The notes under the pieces: generated by a model
Database searches by the model: none
The model's input: the letters and a program-made list of their open reading frames with translations, nothing else
Told to the model about the DNA's origin: nothing
Position numbers and translations under genes: made by a program
Part shown: positions 1-7,679 of the stretch, one piece after another
How positions within the stretch are numbered: position 1 is the first letter of the stretch
Layout of the letters: each line of letters starts with the position of its first letter
NCBI GenBank assembly: GCA_934589145.1
Contig: CAKTNW010000016.1
Span: forward strand, 1 to 36,344
DNA length: 36,344 bases
Reading direction: 5' to 3'
Source of the DNA: an uncultured Oscillospiraceae bacterium
Lineage (GTDB): Bacteria > Bacillota > Clostridia > Oscillospirales > Oscillospiraceae

Positions 1-60
1 CTCGCTTCTGCCCACAATACTTGGCTGGAGACGGCCCGGGAAGATAGGTAGCGCCAACAC

Positions 61-95
61 AAAACCCCTGTGACGAATGTCATGGGGGTTTTACT
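61..95 (+). terminator. Intrinsic terminator
   Basis: A 14-nt arm (61-74, AAAACCCC then TGTGAC) pairs imperfectly with GTCATGGGGGTTTT (79-92), with loop GAAT. The flanking A and T runs would let it act in both directions. It ends the first copy of the duplicated unit. Confidence 0.65.
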
Positions 96-210
96 TTTTC
101 TCAACATAGTTCGGGATGCCTTCGACACTATCCCGTGACAGGTCAGTTAAGCTCGCTTTCGTCCTTCGATACTTATCTGAAGGCAGGCAGAGAAAATAGG
201 CAGCGCCAAT

Positions 211-251
211 AAAAAAAGAAACACCATCCATTTGGATGGTGTTTCTTTTTT
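211..251. terminator. Strong bidirectional terminator
   Basis: Perfect stem: AAACACCATCC (219-229) pairs with GGATGGTGTTT (234-244) around loop ATTT. It is flanked by an A-run on the left and TTTTTT on the right. It ends the second copy of the duplicated unit. Confidence 0.8.
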
Positions 252-368
252 ATGTGTAATTCCGCTTCGCTCAAATTTCTGGGCGGGGCATACCCTCCCC
301 GTCCAGACCCGCCCCATGCGGAGCGGTGGCTGTTATGGTTATGCGGCGGCGATTGTAATGAACCTCTA

Positions 369-395
369 AGCCTGTGACGTTAGTCACAGGCTTTT
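369..395. terminator. Intrinsic terminator
   Basis: AGCCTGTGAC (369-378) pairs perfectly with GTCACAGGCT around loop GTTA and is followed by a short T-run. Its CCTGTGACG core resembles the terminator at 61-95. It is the third terminator in 400 bases with no recognisable gene between them. Confidence 0.65.
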
Positions 396-482
396 GTCAT
401 ATCCAAAAGTGCAGTAGAGTGGTGTTTTTATTTTGTAGGGCGCGATACCCACATCGCGCCGCCGGGGATCGGACAGAATGTC

Positions 483-511
483 TTGCGTACCTCGCTGATC
501 TTTGCTACAAT
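483..511 (+). promoter_or_regulatory. Sigma-A promoter for the small Cys-rich protein
   Basis: TTGCGT (483-488) and TACAAT (506-511) are separated by 17 bp, about 20 bp upstream of the start codon at 533. The mRNA leader would be very short. Confidence 0.55.
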
Positions 512-532
512 ATCCCCAAGGGGTGATTTACA

Positions 533-787
533 ATGCCTGATTACAGCAAGACCGGTTCCTCGACTGCGGAGCAGGCGGTGCGGCTCTGTACCTGCACCAA
601 TGTCCGGTGCCCTAACCATCCCCGGAACCACGACCGGGGCTGCACGCCCTGCATCCAGAAGAACCTGAGCCGCCATGAGATCCCGGCCTGCTTCTCCAAC
701 GTCTATCCGGATCATGAGAAAATGGAGGGCTACACCTACGAGGCGTTTGCCCGGTTCGTGCTGCGCCACGGGGAGACAACAAAATGA
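533..787 (+). CDS. Small cysteine-rich protein, DUF6485-like
   Basis: 84-residue protein with cysteines at about 19, 21, 26, 37, 40 and 53 in a CTCT...RCPNHPRNHDRGCTPC...PACF arrangement. The Cys/His spacing suggests a bound metal, probably zinc or iron-sulfur. It resembles the small clostridial and sulfate-reducer proteins filed as DUF6485, whose function is unknown. The start is supported by AAGGGGTG about 7 nt upstream and a promoter at 483-511. It stands alone and converges on the acetyltransferase, with which it shares the bidirectional terminator at 787-817. There is no signal peptide, so it is probably cytosolic. The family assignment is from motif memory only. Confidence 0.7.
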   Translation: MPDYSKTGSSTAEQAVRLCTCTNVRCPNHPRNHDRGCTPCIQKNLSRHEIPACFSNVYPDHEKMEGYTYEAFARFVLRHGETTK

Positions 788-817
788 AAAACGGGAAGGC
801 TGCGGCCTTCCCGTTTT
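787..817. terminator. Bidirectional terminator between convergent genes
   Basis: AAAACGGGAAGGC pairs with GCCTTCCCGTTTT around loop TGCG, with A and T tracts on both sides. It serves the gene ending at 787 (plus) and the gene ending at 827 (minus). Confidence 0.85.
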
Positions 818-826
818 TTGCTGCGG

Positions 827-1459
827 TCAGAGGATCGCCCGGATCTTCGACAGGTCGCCGCTGCACAGAGCGTCCAGATTGCGGAAGATTTTCTCCGCGT
901 CCCAATTCCACCACTGCAGCTCCAGCAGATAGGCGGTCAGCTCCGGGTCAAACCGGGGGCGGATCACCCGGCAGGGGTTGCCCGCGGCGACGGTATAGGG
1001 CGGGATATGGTCAGACACCACGGAATTGGCCCCGATGATGGCCCCATCGCCGATGTGAACGCCGGGCAGCACCGTGACATGCTGGCCGATCCACACGTCA
1101 TTGCCCACCACGGTGTCGCCCTTCAGGGGAAGCTGGGCCAGCGAGGGGGCGCATTTCTCCCAGCCGTGGCCGAAAATGTTGAAGGGATAGGTGGAGGGGG
1201 AGGCCATCCGGTGGTTGGCGCCGTTCATGATGAACTCCACGCCCCGGCCGATGGCGCAGAATCTGCCGATGATGAGCCGGTCGCCGATGAAGTCATAGTG
1301 GTGGGTCACATGCTCCTGGAACCGCTCCGCGCCGTCCGGGTCGTCGTAATAGGTATAGTCCCCCACGAGGATGTTGGGGCGGGTGATGACGTTTTTGATG
1401 TACACCACCTGGCGGATGCTCTCGTTGGGATAGATGGCGTTGGGATCCGGGCCAAACAT
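827..1459 (-). CDS. Vat/CatB-family xenobiotic O-acetyltransferase
   Basis: 210-residue left-handed beta-helix acetyltransferase of the XAT class. Members transfer acetyl from acetyl-CoA to hydroxyls of streptogramin A, chloramphenicol or other small molecules. Visible features are the N-terminal PDPNAIYPNESI segment, the NGANHRM segment carrying the likely catalytic His, the conserved GNDVWIG and repeated hexapeptide turns (VHIGDGAIIGANSVV), and the C-terminal AGNPCRVIRPRF. The length is typical. The ATG at 1459 is chosen because AGGAGGTG lies just upstream; the longer open frame has no such support. The substrate cannot be told from sequence, and a housekeeping or sugar acetyltransferase role is equally possible. 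It has its own promoter (1491-1519) and stands divergent from the TetR gene. Confidence 0.88.
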   Translation of the reverse strand: MFGPDPNAIYPNESIRQVVYIKNVITRPNILVGDYTYYDDPDGAERFQEHVTHHYDFIGDRLIIGRFCAIGRGVEFIMNGANHRMASPSTYPFNIFGHGWEKCAPSLAQLPLKGDTVVGNDVWIGQHVTVLPGVHIGDGAIIGANSVVSDHIPPYTVAAGNPCRVIRPRFDPELTAYLLELQWWNWDAEKIFRNLDALCSGDLSKIRAIL

Positions 1460-1490
1460 GGCGGCACCTCCTGTCGTTTTTATATGCTTC

Positions 1491-1519
1491 ATTGTATCAG
1501 CTTCGCCGCGGCGGCGCAA
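1491..1519 (-). promoter_or_regulatory. Promoter of the acetyltransferase gene
   Basis: On the minus strand TTGCGC (1519-1514) and TACAAT (1496-1491) are 17 bp apart, upstream of the start at 1459. Confidence 0.5.
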
Positions 1520-1549
1520 GGGCGGGCGGAAGAATTTGTCGAAAGGGGC

Positions 1550-1594
1550 TTGACAAACGGGGAAGGGCTGACTATAATTCATAACGCAGTTATG
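1550..1594 (+). promoter_or_regulatory. Consensus promoter plus palindromic TetR operator
   Basis: Perfect TTGACA (1550-1555), a 17-bp spacer and TATAAT (1573-1578). An inverted repeat CATAAC-GCA-GTTATG (1580-1594) begins two bases after the -10 box. That position over the start site is typical of autorepression, so the adjacent TetR protein probably binds here. Confidence 0.75.
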
Positions 1595-1624
1595 AAACGG
1601 TGTTACAGATAAAGGAGCGGCACA

Positions 1625-2248
1625 ATGGCAAAGCAGATCGAAGGCGTTTCCCAGCGAATATTGGACTGCGCCAGGGCGGAGTTCCTGGACAAGGGGTACA
1701 CGGACGCCTCGCTGCGCAGCATCGCGGCGGCGGCCAATACCAGCACCAACTCCATCTATGTGCGCTTCGGCGACAAGGAGGGGCTGTTTTCCGCCATCGT
1801 GGAGCCGGTGCTCAACGAGATGACGGAGCGGTTCCTGAAGATTCAGGAGGAATTCCACCGCATGGAGCGGACGGCCCAGGCGGCCCACATGGCCGAGTAC
1901 GCCGACGGCGGCACCATGGAGCTGGTGAACTACATGTACGACCACCTGGACGAATTCCGCCTGCTGCTGGACGCCTCCTACGGCACGCGGTTCCACAACT
2001 TCGTGGACGCGCTGGTGGGCATCGAGGTGGAATATACCTACAAATACATGGAGACGGTGGGCTATCCCACCCGGCTGGGGGACGCCACCACGGAGAAGCT
2101 GCTGCACATCGTCACCACCTCCCGGTTCGAGAGTATCTTCGAGGTCATCCGCCACGGCATGAGCCGGGAGGAGGCCGCCGAGTATATCGACCTGCTGAGC
2201 CGGTATCACCGCACCGGATTCTTCGCGGTGTTCACGCCTCAGTCATAA
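1625..2248 (+). CDS. TetR/AcrR-family transcriptional regulator
   Basis: 207-residue one-component repressor. Residues about 7-55 form the TetR helix-turn-helix (AEFLDKGYTDASLRSIAAAANTS followed by IYVRFGDKEGLF). The C-terminal two thirds is a helical ligand-binding domain with no recognisable specificity. The start has GGAG upstream. The gene sits 78 bp ahead of the two ABC subunits on the same strand with no terminator between, so it may be co-transcribed with them as their regulator. Its own promoter carries a palindrome at 1580-1594. The inducer is unknown. Confidence 0.9.
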   Translation: MAKQIEGVSQRILDCARAEFLDKGYTDASLRSIAAAANTSTNSIYVRFGDKEGLFSAIVEPVLNEMTERFLKIQEEFHRMERTAQAAHMAEYADGGTMELVNYMYDHLDEFRLLLDASYGTRFHNFVDALVGIEVEYTYKYMETVGYPTRLGDATTEKLLHIVTTSRFESIFEVIRHGMSREEAAEYIDLLSRYHRTGFFAVFTPQS

Positions 2249-2293
2249 CGTCAGGCAGGCTGCCGGAAACGGAAGCTTTCCATAAAACTATAA

Positions 2294-2309
2294 GTTAGCA
2301 AGCGCTAAT
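2294..2309. promoter_or_regulatory. GTTAG-N6-CTAAT element before the ABC pair
   Basis: GTTAG, six bases, CTAAT, ending five bases before the AGGAGG ribosome site. A -10-like TATAAG (2289-2294) touches its left edge. The same element with the same spacing lies at 12683-12698 and 28538-28553. TTAG-N6-CTAA is also one of the half-site spacings inside the IdeR/DtxR iron-box consensus; that link is an inference. Confidence 0.5.
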
Positions 2310-2326
2310 CAAAAGGAGGAATCCAC

Positions 2327-4069
2327 ATGGAAAAGCAAAGCCCTGTCCAGCGGATCTGGGAGCTGGGCGCGGCGCAGCACGGCAGGCTGATCACGGCGGT
2401 GATCCTAGCCGTGGTGGGCGTGGTGTGCGGCATGGTGCCGTATTTCGCGGCGGCCAGGATCATTGCCCTGCTGCTGGCGGGAGAGCGGGCCCTGTCCGCC
2501 TATACCGTCTGGCTGCTGGCGGCGCTGGGTGGCTATCTGGCCCGGACGGTGCTGTATAACGGCGCACTGGGCCTGTCCCACAAGGCCACCTTCGACATTC
2601 TGAAGACCATCCGGCAGCGGCTGCTGGCCAAGCTGCCCCGGCTGCCCCTGGGCACGGTGATGGACACCTCCAGCGGCAAGCTGAAGCAGATCATCGTGGA
2701 TCAGGTGGACAGCATGGAGACCACCCTGGCCCACCTGTTCCCGGAGATGACGGCCAACATCGTGGCCCCGGTGCTGACGCTGGTGTATCTGTTCGTGCTG
2801 GACTGGCGGCTGGCGCTGCTGTCGCTGGCGGTGTTCCCCATCGCCTTCTTCTTCATGATGATGGTCATGGGCGGCTATGCCAAGGACTACGCCGGCGCGG
2901 TGCAGGCCACCAATGAGATGAGCGGCGCCATGATCGAGTACATCCACGGTATCGAGGTCATCAAGGCCTTCAACCAGGGCAAGAAGTCCTATACCCGCCT
3001 GGTGGACAAGGTGAAGGCCAACGCCCAGTACTACTTCGACTGGATGCGCCGCAGCCAGTTGGGCATGTCCATGGCCTACGCCTTCTTCCCGGCGCAGATG
3101 CTGACGGTGCTGCCTCTGGGCTGGGTGTTTTACAGCCACGGCACGCTGACCGTCGAGACCTTCATCACCGTGATCATCCTGTCCCTGGGCATGTCCGCCC
3201 CCGTTGTGGCGGCCTTCAACTTCGTGGATACCCTGGCCCAGGTGGGCACCACCGTGGCCCAGGTGGACGAGATCCTGAAGGCCGAGGAGCAGCAGCACGC
3301 CGCGGCGCCCGTGACCTTCACCGGCCACGATATCCAGGTGCGGGATGTGTCCTTCGGCTACCATGACGACAAGGAGATCCTCCACCACGTCAGCCTGACC
3401 ATCCCCCAGGACGGCATGACCGCCCTGGTCGGCCCCTCCGGCAGCGGAAAGTCCACCCTGGCCAAGCTGATCGCGGGCTTCTGGGATGTGAAGAGCGGCG
3501 CCATCACCATGGGCGGCCACGATCTGAAGGACATCCCCCTGACCCAACTCTACGACCAGGTGGCCTTCGTGTCCCAGGAGAACTACCTGTTTGACGACAC
3601 CGTGCGGGAGAACATCCGCATGGGCCGCCGCACCGCCACCGATGCCGAGGTGGAGGCCGCCGCCCATGCCGCCGGATGCGACAGCTTCATCGGCGGCCTG
3701 GAGAAGGGCTATGACACCCTGGTGGGCGGCGGAGGCGCGCACCTGTCCGGCGGCGAGCGGCAGCGCATCGCCATCGCCCGGGCCATGCTGAAGGACGCGC
3801 CCGTCATCGTGCTGGACGAGGCCACCGCCTATATCGACCCGGAGAACGAGGCGGTGATCCAGCGGGCCGTGGCCCGGCTGGTGGCCCACAAGACGGTGAT
3901 CGTCATCGCCCACCGCCTGTCCACCATCACCGGCGCGGACAACATCGCCGTGGTGCGGGACGGACAGATCGCCGCCCAGGGCACCCACCAGCAGCTTCTG
4001 GAGAGCTGCCCGCTGTATCAGGAAATGTGGCAGGCCCATATGGGCGCAAAGGATGGTGAAACGGCATGA
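2327..4069 (+). CDS. ABC transporter, fused membrane/ATPase subunit (IrtA/YbtP-like half)
   Basis: 580-residue half-transporter: type-IV membrane domain at about 20-310 with roughly six helices, NBD at about 335-575. Walker A GPSGSGKST (369-377), Q-loop VSQENYLF, signature LSGGERQR (473 on), Walker B VIVLDEAT (493-500) and H-loop AHRLS are all canonical. The start follows AGGAGG. It overlaps the next subunit by ATGA, a sign of translational coupling and a heterodimer. The membrane-domain style (YIHGIEVIKAFNQGKKSY, FFMMMVMGGYA) recalls IrtA/YbtP siderophore importers, which have an exporter fold; drug export cannot be excluded. The GTTAG element just upstream fits metal-linked control, which is an inference. 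Confidence 0.88.
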   Translation: MEKQSPVQRIWELGAAQHGRLITAVILAVVGVVCGMVPYFAAARIIALLLAGERALSAYTVWLLAALGGYLARTVLYNGALGLSHKATFDILKTIRQRLLAKLPRLPLGTVMDTSSGKLKQIIVDQVDSMETTLAHLFPEMTANIVAPVLTLVYLFVLDWRLALLSLAVFPIAFFFMMMVMGGYAKDYAGAVQATNEMSGAMIEYIHGIEVIKAFNQGKKSYTRLVDKVKANAQYYFDWMRRSQLGMSMAYAFFPAQMLTVLPLGWVFYSHGTLTVETFITVIILSLGMSAPVVAAFNFVDTLAQVGTTVAQVDEILKAEEQQHAAAPVTFTGHDIQVRDVSFGYHDDKEILHHVSLTIPQDGMTALVGPSGSGKSTLAKLIAGFWDVKSGAITMGGHDLKDIPLTQLYDQVAFVSQENYLFDDTVRENIRMGRRTATDAEVEAAAHAAGCDSFIGGLEKGYDTLVGGGGAHLSGGERQRIAIARAMLKDAPVIVLDEATAYIDPENEAVIQRAVARLVAHKTVIVIAHRLSTITGADNIAVVRDGQIAAQGTHQQLLESCPLYQEMWQAHMGAKDGETA

Positions 4070-5796
4070 TCGAGACCTTCAAGAAGATCTGGCAGTTTGC
4101 CGGAGACGAGAGAAAGAATATCAACAAGTCTGTTTGGGTCAGCTTCCTGACCGCCGTTTTGCAGATGTTCCAGGTGGGCGCCATCTATCTGGTGGTGCGG
4201 GCCCTGACCCAGGGCGCGCAGGGCGGCCGGACGGCCTGGCTGGCGCTGATCTTCGAGCTGATCAGCATTTTCGGCAGCGCCGTTACCGCCAGCACCTCCA
4301 AGATGTACCAGACCCACGCGGGCTATTTCATGGCGGCTGACCGCCGCATCGCCATCGCCGACCGGATGAAGAGCGTGCCCATGGGCTTCTTCAACGCCAA
4401 CAGCCTGGGCCAGGTGTCCGGCGTGTGCACCACTGTGGTCAGCACCATTGAGACCATGGTGCCCATGGTGCTGGTGAACATCCTCAGCGGCCTGATCACC
4501 ACGGCGGTGTTCACCGTCGTGATCCTGGTATTCGACTGGCGCATCGGCCTTATTGCCCTGGGCGGCATTGCCCTGTATCTGCTGGTGGTGTCCGCCATGG
4601 AGAGAAAGTCCGCCGCCATCGCCGACGACACCCAGAAGTCCCAGACCGCCCTTATCGAGGCGGTGCTGGAGACGGTGCAGGGCATGAGCGTCATCAAATC
4701 CTTCAACCTGACCGGCAAGGGTGACAAGAAGCTGCAGGACGCCCTGGAGTATCACCGCCGCAGCAATCTGCAGGTGGAGCACGTCATGACCCCCTATACT
4801 GCCGCCCAGGAGGCGGTGCTGCAGATCACCGGTGTGGCCATGATGTTGGCCGCCGTGGCGCTGTGGATCGGCGGCAGCATGACGCTGGCCAACGCCCTGA
4901 TGACGCTGGTGGTGTCCTTCCTGGTGTTCAGCCAGGTGAAGCTGTTCGGCATGGGCGTGTCCATGCTGCGGCTGGCCGCCGCGGCCATCGACCGCACGGA
5001 GGAGACGGAGCGGATGCCCCGGATGGACGAGAACGGCAGGGCCGTCACCCCCGCCAGCCACGACATCGCCTTTGACCACGTCAGCTTTTCCTATGAGCAG
5101 AAGCCTATCCTCCGCGACGTCACCGTGACGCTGTCCGATAAAACCACCACCGCCATCGTCGGCCCCTCCGGCAGCGGCAAGACCACCCTCTGCAATCTGG
5201 TGGCCCGCTTCTGGGACGTGGACAGCGGCAGCGTGAGGATCGGCGGCACGGACGTGCGGGACTACACCCTGGCCTCGCTGATGGATCAGATCAGCATGGT
5301 GTTCCAGAACGTGTACCTCTTCGCCGACACCATCGAGAACAACATCAAGTTCGGCTGCCCCGACGCCACCCATGAGCAGGTGGTGGCCGCGGCGAAGAAG
5401 GCCTGCTGCGACGACTTCATTGAGGCGCTGCCCGATGGCTATCAGACCGTCATCGGCGAGGGCGGCGCGTCCCTGTCCGGCGGCGAGAAGCAGCGGATCT
5501 CCATCGCCCGGGCCATGCTGAAGGACGCCCCCATCATCATTCTGGATGAGGCCACCGCCAACGTGGATCCGGAGAATGAGGATCGCCTGCAGAAGGCCAT
5601 CGAGGCCCTGACCCACGAAAAGACCGTCATCATGATCGCCCACCGACTGAAGACCGTCCGGGGCGCGGATCAGATCCTGGTGCTGGACGGCGGCCGCATC
5701 GTCCAGCAGGGCAGACATGAGGAGCTGATCCGCCAGAGCGGCATCTATGCCGATTTCGTCACCGGCAAGCGGGAGACCACCGGCTGGAAGCTGTAA
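4066..5796 (+). CDS. ABC transporter, fused membrane/ATPase subunit (IrtB/YbtQ-like half)
   Basis: 576-residue partner of the preceding subunit. Membrane domain at about 20-310 (VPMGFFNANSLGQVSG intracellular loop, MSVIKSFNLTGKG), NBD at about 335-570. Walker A GPSGSGKTT (366-374), signature LSGGEKQR (470 on), Walker B IIILDEATANVDPE (490 on) and the H-loop histidine are intact, so both ATP sites of the dimer look catalytic. The start ATG overlaps the upstream stop codon. The MGFF-ANSLG-VSG loop is shared with YbtQ/IrtB-like proteins as I remember them. No substrate-binding protein or siderophore biosynthesis gene is nearby. A strong terminator follows at 5811-5842. Confidence 0.88.
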   Translation: MIETFKKIWQFAGDERKNINKSVWVSFLTAVLQMFQVGAIYLVVRALTQGAQGGRTAWLALIFELISIFGSAVTASTSKMYQTHAGYFMAADRRIAIADRMKSVPMGFFNANSLGQVSGVCTTVVSTIETMVPMVLVNILSGLITTAVFTVVILVFDWRIGLIALGGIALYLLVVSAMERKSAAIADDTQKSQTALIEAVLETVQGMSVIKSFNLTGKGDKKLQDALEYHRRSNLQVEHVMTPYTAAQEAVLQITGVAMMLAAVALWIGGSMTLANALMTLVVSFLVFSQVKLFGMGVSMLRLAAAAIDRTEETERMPRMDENGRAVTPASHDIAFDHVSFSYEQKPILRDVTVTLSDKTTTAIVGPSGSGKTTLCNLVARFWDVDSGSVRIGGTDVRDYTLASLMDQISMVFQNVYLFADTIENNIKFGCPDATHEQVVAAAKKACCDDFIEALPDGYQTVIGEGGASLSGGEKQRISIARAMLKDAPIIILDEATANVDPENEDRLQKAIEALTHEKTVIMIAHRLKTVRGADQILVLDGGRIVQQGRHEELIRQSGIYADFVTGKRETTGWKL

Positions 5797-5810
5797 AACC
5801 GCAGACGTAC

Positions 5811-5842
5811 AAAAACACGGAGCCCCGCGGCTCCGTGTTTTT
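5811..5842. terminator. Bidirectional terminator after the ABC operon
   Basis: AAAAACACGGAGCC (5811-5824) pairs perfectly with GGCTCCGTGTTTTT (5829-5842) around loop CCGC. It also serves the minus-strand phosphatase gene ending at 5848. Confidence 0.9.
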
Positions 5843-5847
5843 ATGTG

Positions 5848-6306
5848 TCATGCCGGATGGGTCAGGCGGCGCAGCAGGCATTTGCAGCCCTCCCGCACAT
5901 CCTGCCAGGTGGCTTCAAAGTCCCCGGTGTACCAGGGATCGGCCACGTCGCCGGGGCGGCCCGTGTAGTCCAGCAGCAGGTGGAGCTTTCCCTCCGGGGC
6001 GCCGCCGCAGATCCGCCGCATGTTCCGCAGATTGGCCTGATCCATGCCCACCAGCAGGTCATAGGCGTCGTAATCCTCCCGCGTCAGCTGCCGTGCCGCG
6101 TGTCCGCCGCAGGTGATGCCGTGCTCCGCCAGCTTCCGCCGGGCAGGTGGATAGACGGGGTTTCCAATCTCCTCCCTGCTGGTAGCGGCGGAGGCAATGA
6201 GGAATTCTGCCGTCAGACCGGCCTTTTTTACCAAGTCCTTCATCACGAATTCCGCCATAGGACTGCGGCAGATATTGCCGTGGCAAACGAATAAGATCTT
6301 TGTCAT
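5848..6306 (-). CDS. Low-molecular-weight protein-tyrosine phosphatase
   Basis: 152-residue cytosolic phosphatase of the LMW-PTP/arsenate reductase fold. The N-terminal P-loop VCHGNICRS supplies the nucleophile Cys8 and Arg14 (C-X5-R). The DPWYTGDF motif at about 123 supplies the general-acid Asp and the substrate-lining Tyr. Family members dephosphorylate phosphotyrosine proteins or act on low-molecular aryl phosphates. The length is normal and all key residues are present. The start ATG is preceded by AGGAGG. It lies downstream of the deformylase/ferredoxin pair on the same strand with an 18-base gap, so it is likely co-transcribed with them. The protein substrate is unknown. Confidence 0.93.
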   Translation of the reverse strand: MTKILFVCHGNICRSPMAEFVMKDLVKKAGLTAEFLIASAATSREEIGNPVYPPARRKLAEHGITCGGHAARQLTREDYDAYDLLVGMDQANLRNMRRICGGAPEGKLHLLLDYTGRPGDVADPWYTGDFEATWQDVREGCKCLLRRLTHPA

Positions 6307-6324
6307 GACCGTTTCCTCCTGATG

Positions 6325-7074
6325 TCACAGGGCCTCGAAATGATACCGGGGCTTGTCCAGGCTCTTTTTGCCGTACTCAATGGCTTCCGTGGGGCAATAG
6401 CAGATGCAGGCCATGCAGTGGGTGCAGCTGCCGCCCCAGACGGGCCGTCCGTTTTGCAGTGTGATGTTGTTGGTGGGGCAGCGGGCCGCGCACTGGCCGC
6501 AGCCCACGCAGGCGTCCGATACGGTGAAGGCGTCCGCCTTCACGAAGCAGGAATAGAAGATAGGATTCACCGGGCCGCTCATGAAGCGGTCATAGAGGTT
6601 ATCGCGGGTGGGCGGAAATGCTTTCCCCGCCGCGACGGCGGCAATGGCCTGGTCGATGCTCGGCTCTGCCCCGGCCACGATCTGCCGGGCCTCCTCCGTC
6701 TGGGGCGCGTTGAACATGGCGATGTAGTTCTCCGGCATGATGATCTGCGCCGTCCCCATGCAGGTCAGGTGCTTTTCCTGACAGAGTGCGCGGTTGTACT
6801 TGTCGGCGCTGCCGATCTCGCTGCCGCAGGTCATGACGAACCACGCCTGCTCTGCGCCGGTCAACGCCGTGCGCAGCAGCCAGTCCCGGACGATCCGGGG
6901 GATACGCCAGGCATAAGTGGGCGTGACGATGATAAGCCGCGCACCGGTCTCCACCGGGGCGGTGTCGCACGCTTTGATACGGTCGTTCATATCGCAGAGC
7001 GGCTCGTTCAGGGCGTCCGCCATGCGCCGGGCCACATATCTGCTGTTGCCGGTGCCGGAATAATACAGGATCAT
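6325..7074 (-). CDS. EFR1-family ferredoxin-flavodoxin protein
   Basis: 249-residue two-domain electron carrier. The N-terminal flavodoxin-like fold opens with YYSGTGNSRYVA, the FMN phosphate loop. The C-terminal ferredoxin domain carries two 4Fe-4S motifs: CVGCGQCAARCP (Cys 189, 192, 195, 199) and CTHCMACICYCP (Cys 217, 220, 223, 227). EFR1 proteins are common in anaerobic Firmicutes and are thought to shuttle low-potential electrons; the partner is unknown. The start ATG overlaps the upstream deformylase stop by four bases (7071-7074), implying translational coupling. A longer frame exists but belongs to the deformylase region. No signal peptide, so cytosolic. Confidence 0.9.
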   Translation of the reverse strand: MILYYSGTGNSRYVARRMADALNEPLCDMNDRIKACDTAPVETGARLIIVTPTYAWRIPRIVRDWLLRTALTGAEQAWFVMTCGSEIGSADKYNRALCQEKHLTCMGTAQIIMPENYIAMFNAPQTEEARQIVAGAEPSIDQAIAAVAAGKAFPPTRDNLYDRFMSGPVNPIFYSCFVKADAFTVSDACVGCGQCAARCPTNNITLQNGRPVWGGSCTHCMACICYCPTEAIEYGKKSLDKPRYHFEAL

Positions 7075-7481
7075 ATCAATACCCCCTCGCAGTGGTCGAT
7101 CTCGTGCTGGATGATCTCCGCCGTCCAGCCGGTAAAGGTCTTGCGTCGGGTCTGGAACTTCTCGTTCTGCCACTGCACCTTGATGGTTCGGAACCGCTTT
7201 ACCTTCCGGCGGCCGGTGAGAGACAGACAGCCCTCCTCGGCCTCATAGGGGCCGTCGCGCTTCACGATGACGGGGTTGAACATGACCTGATACTTCCCGT
7301 CGTCATCAAAGACGATGATGCGCTTGTTGACGCCGATCATGTTGGCGGCCATGCCCACGCAGCCCTCCCTGTGGGCGGCCAGCGTGTCCAGCAGATCCTG
7401 CGCCGTGCCGAGATCCTCCGCTGCGGCGGTCTCGGCCCTCTGCGACAGAAACGCCTCGTCTTTACAGATATCACGGATCAT
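7071..7481 (-). CDS. Short peptide deformylase-like protein
   Basis: 136-residue metallohydrolase that by family removes formyl from the initiator Met of nascent proteins. Motif II EGCLS (83-87) and motif III QHEIDH (125-130) provide the metal-binding Cys and two His plus the catalytic Glu. Motif I reads GMAANMIG, so the usual Gln after AA-x (oxyanion stabilising in E. coli PDF) is Met. I recall this variant from clostridial short PDFs, but activity is not assured. The protein lacks the C-terminal extension of about 30 residues of standard PDFs. The ATG at 7481 has GGGAGG upstream. It heads a coupled pair with the EFR1 gene and is divergent from the membrane protein gene. Confidence 0.87.
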   Translation of the reverse strand: MIRDICKDEAFLSQRAETAAAEDLGTAQDLLDTLAAHREGCVGMAANMIGVNKRIIVFDDDGKYQVMFNPVIVKRDGPYEAEEGCLSLTGRRKVKRFRTIKVQWQNEKFQTRRKTFTGWTAEIIQHEIDHCEGVLI

Positions 7482-7614
7482 ATGCCATCCTCCCGCGTGG
7501 TGTTTTTCTTCGGCGCACAGCCGACGCTTTATGCTATTATGATACCGCCGCCGAAGGGAAAAAGCAACCTCCCGGGCGGAGATCACGGAAGATTCCTGCT
7601 GGCGGCACAAATCC

Positions 7615-7643
7615 TTGCCGCCGGACGGTATTTTTGCTATACT
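7615..7643 (+). promoter_or_regulatory. Promoter of the membrane-protein gene
   Basis: TTGCCG (7615-7620), a 17-bp spacer, TATACT (7638-7643), about 37 bp ahead of the start at 7680. Confidence 0.55.
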
Positions 7644-7679
7644 ATAAGCTGCACAAAAAGCCGGAAGGGGAGAACGATC

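Larger units (their letters stand above)
1..253. repeat. Degenerate duplicated intergenic unit, each copy ending in a terminator
   Basis: Two stretches starting near 1 and 152 share an order of motifs: CTCGCTT at the left, a middle ending in ATACTT, then AGATAGGTAGCGCCAACA in copy one (about 42-59) and AAATAGGCAGCGCCAATA in copy two (about 194-211), each followed at once by a strong terminator hairpin. The terminator stems differ in sequence. A further small inverted repeat, CGGGAT (112-117) with ATCCCG (130-135), lies between them. No credible protein-coding frame was found in 1-480. This could be the 3' end of a transcribed element lying mostly left of the window, or tandem decayed small-RNA tails. 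The resemblance is visible; the interpretation is open. Confidence 0.4.

Noticed and set aside
1..420. CRISPR array or tracrRNA-like repeats at the left edge
   Set aside because: Only two degenerate units, no regular repeat-spacer alternation and no cas genes.
428..769. Minus-strand open frame of 113 codons opposite the small Cys-rich gene
   Set aside because: No ribosome site or family features; its sequence is the complement of a well-supported gene with its own promoter.
827..1459. Calling the acetyltransferase a streptogramin-resistance determinant
   Set aside because: The fold is shared with many non-resistance acetyltransferases; substrate residues cannot be judged without alignment.
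2405..4039. Long minus-strand open frame inside the first ABC subunit gene, and similar frames opposite the other ABC genes
   Set aside because: His/Gly/Gln-rich low-complexity translation typical of the antisense of GC-rich codons; the plus-strand frame is a complete ABC protein.
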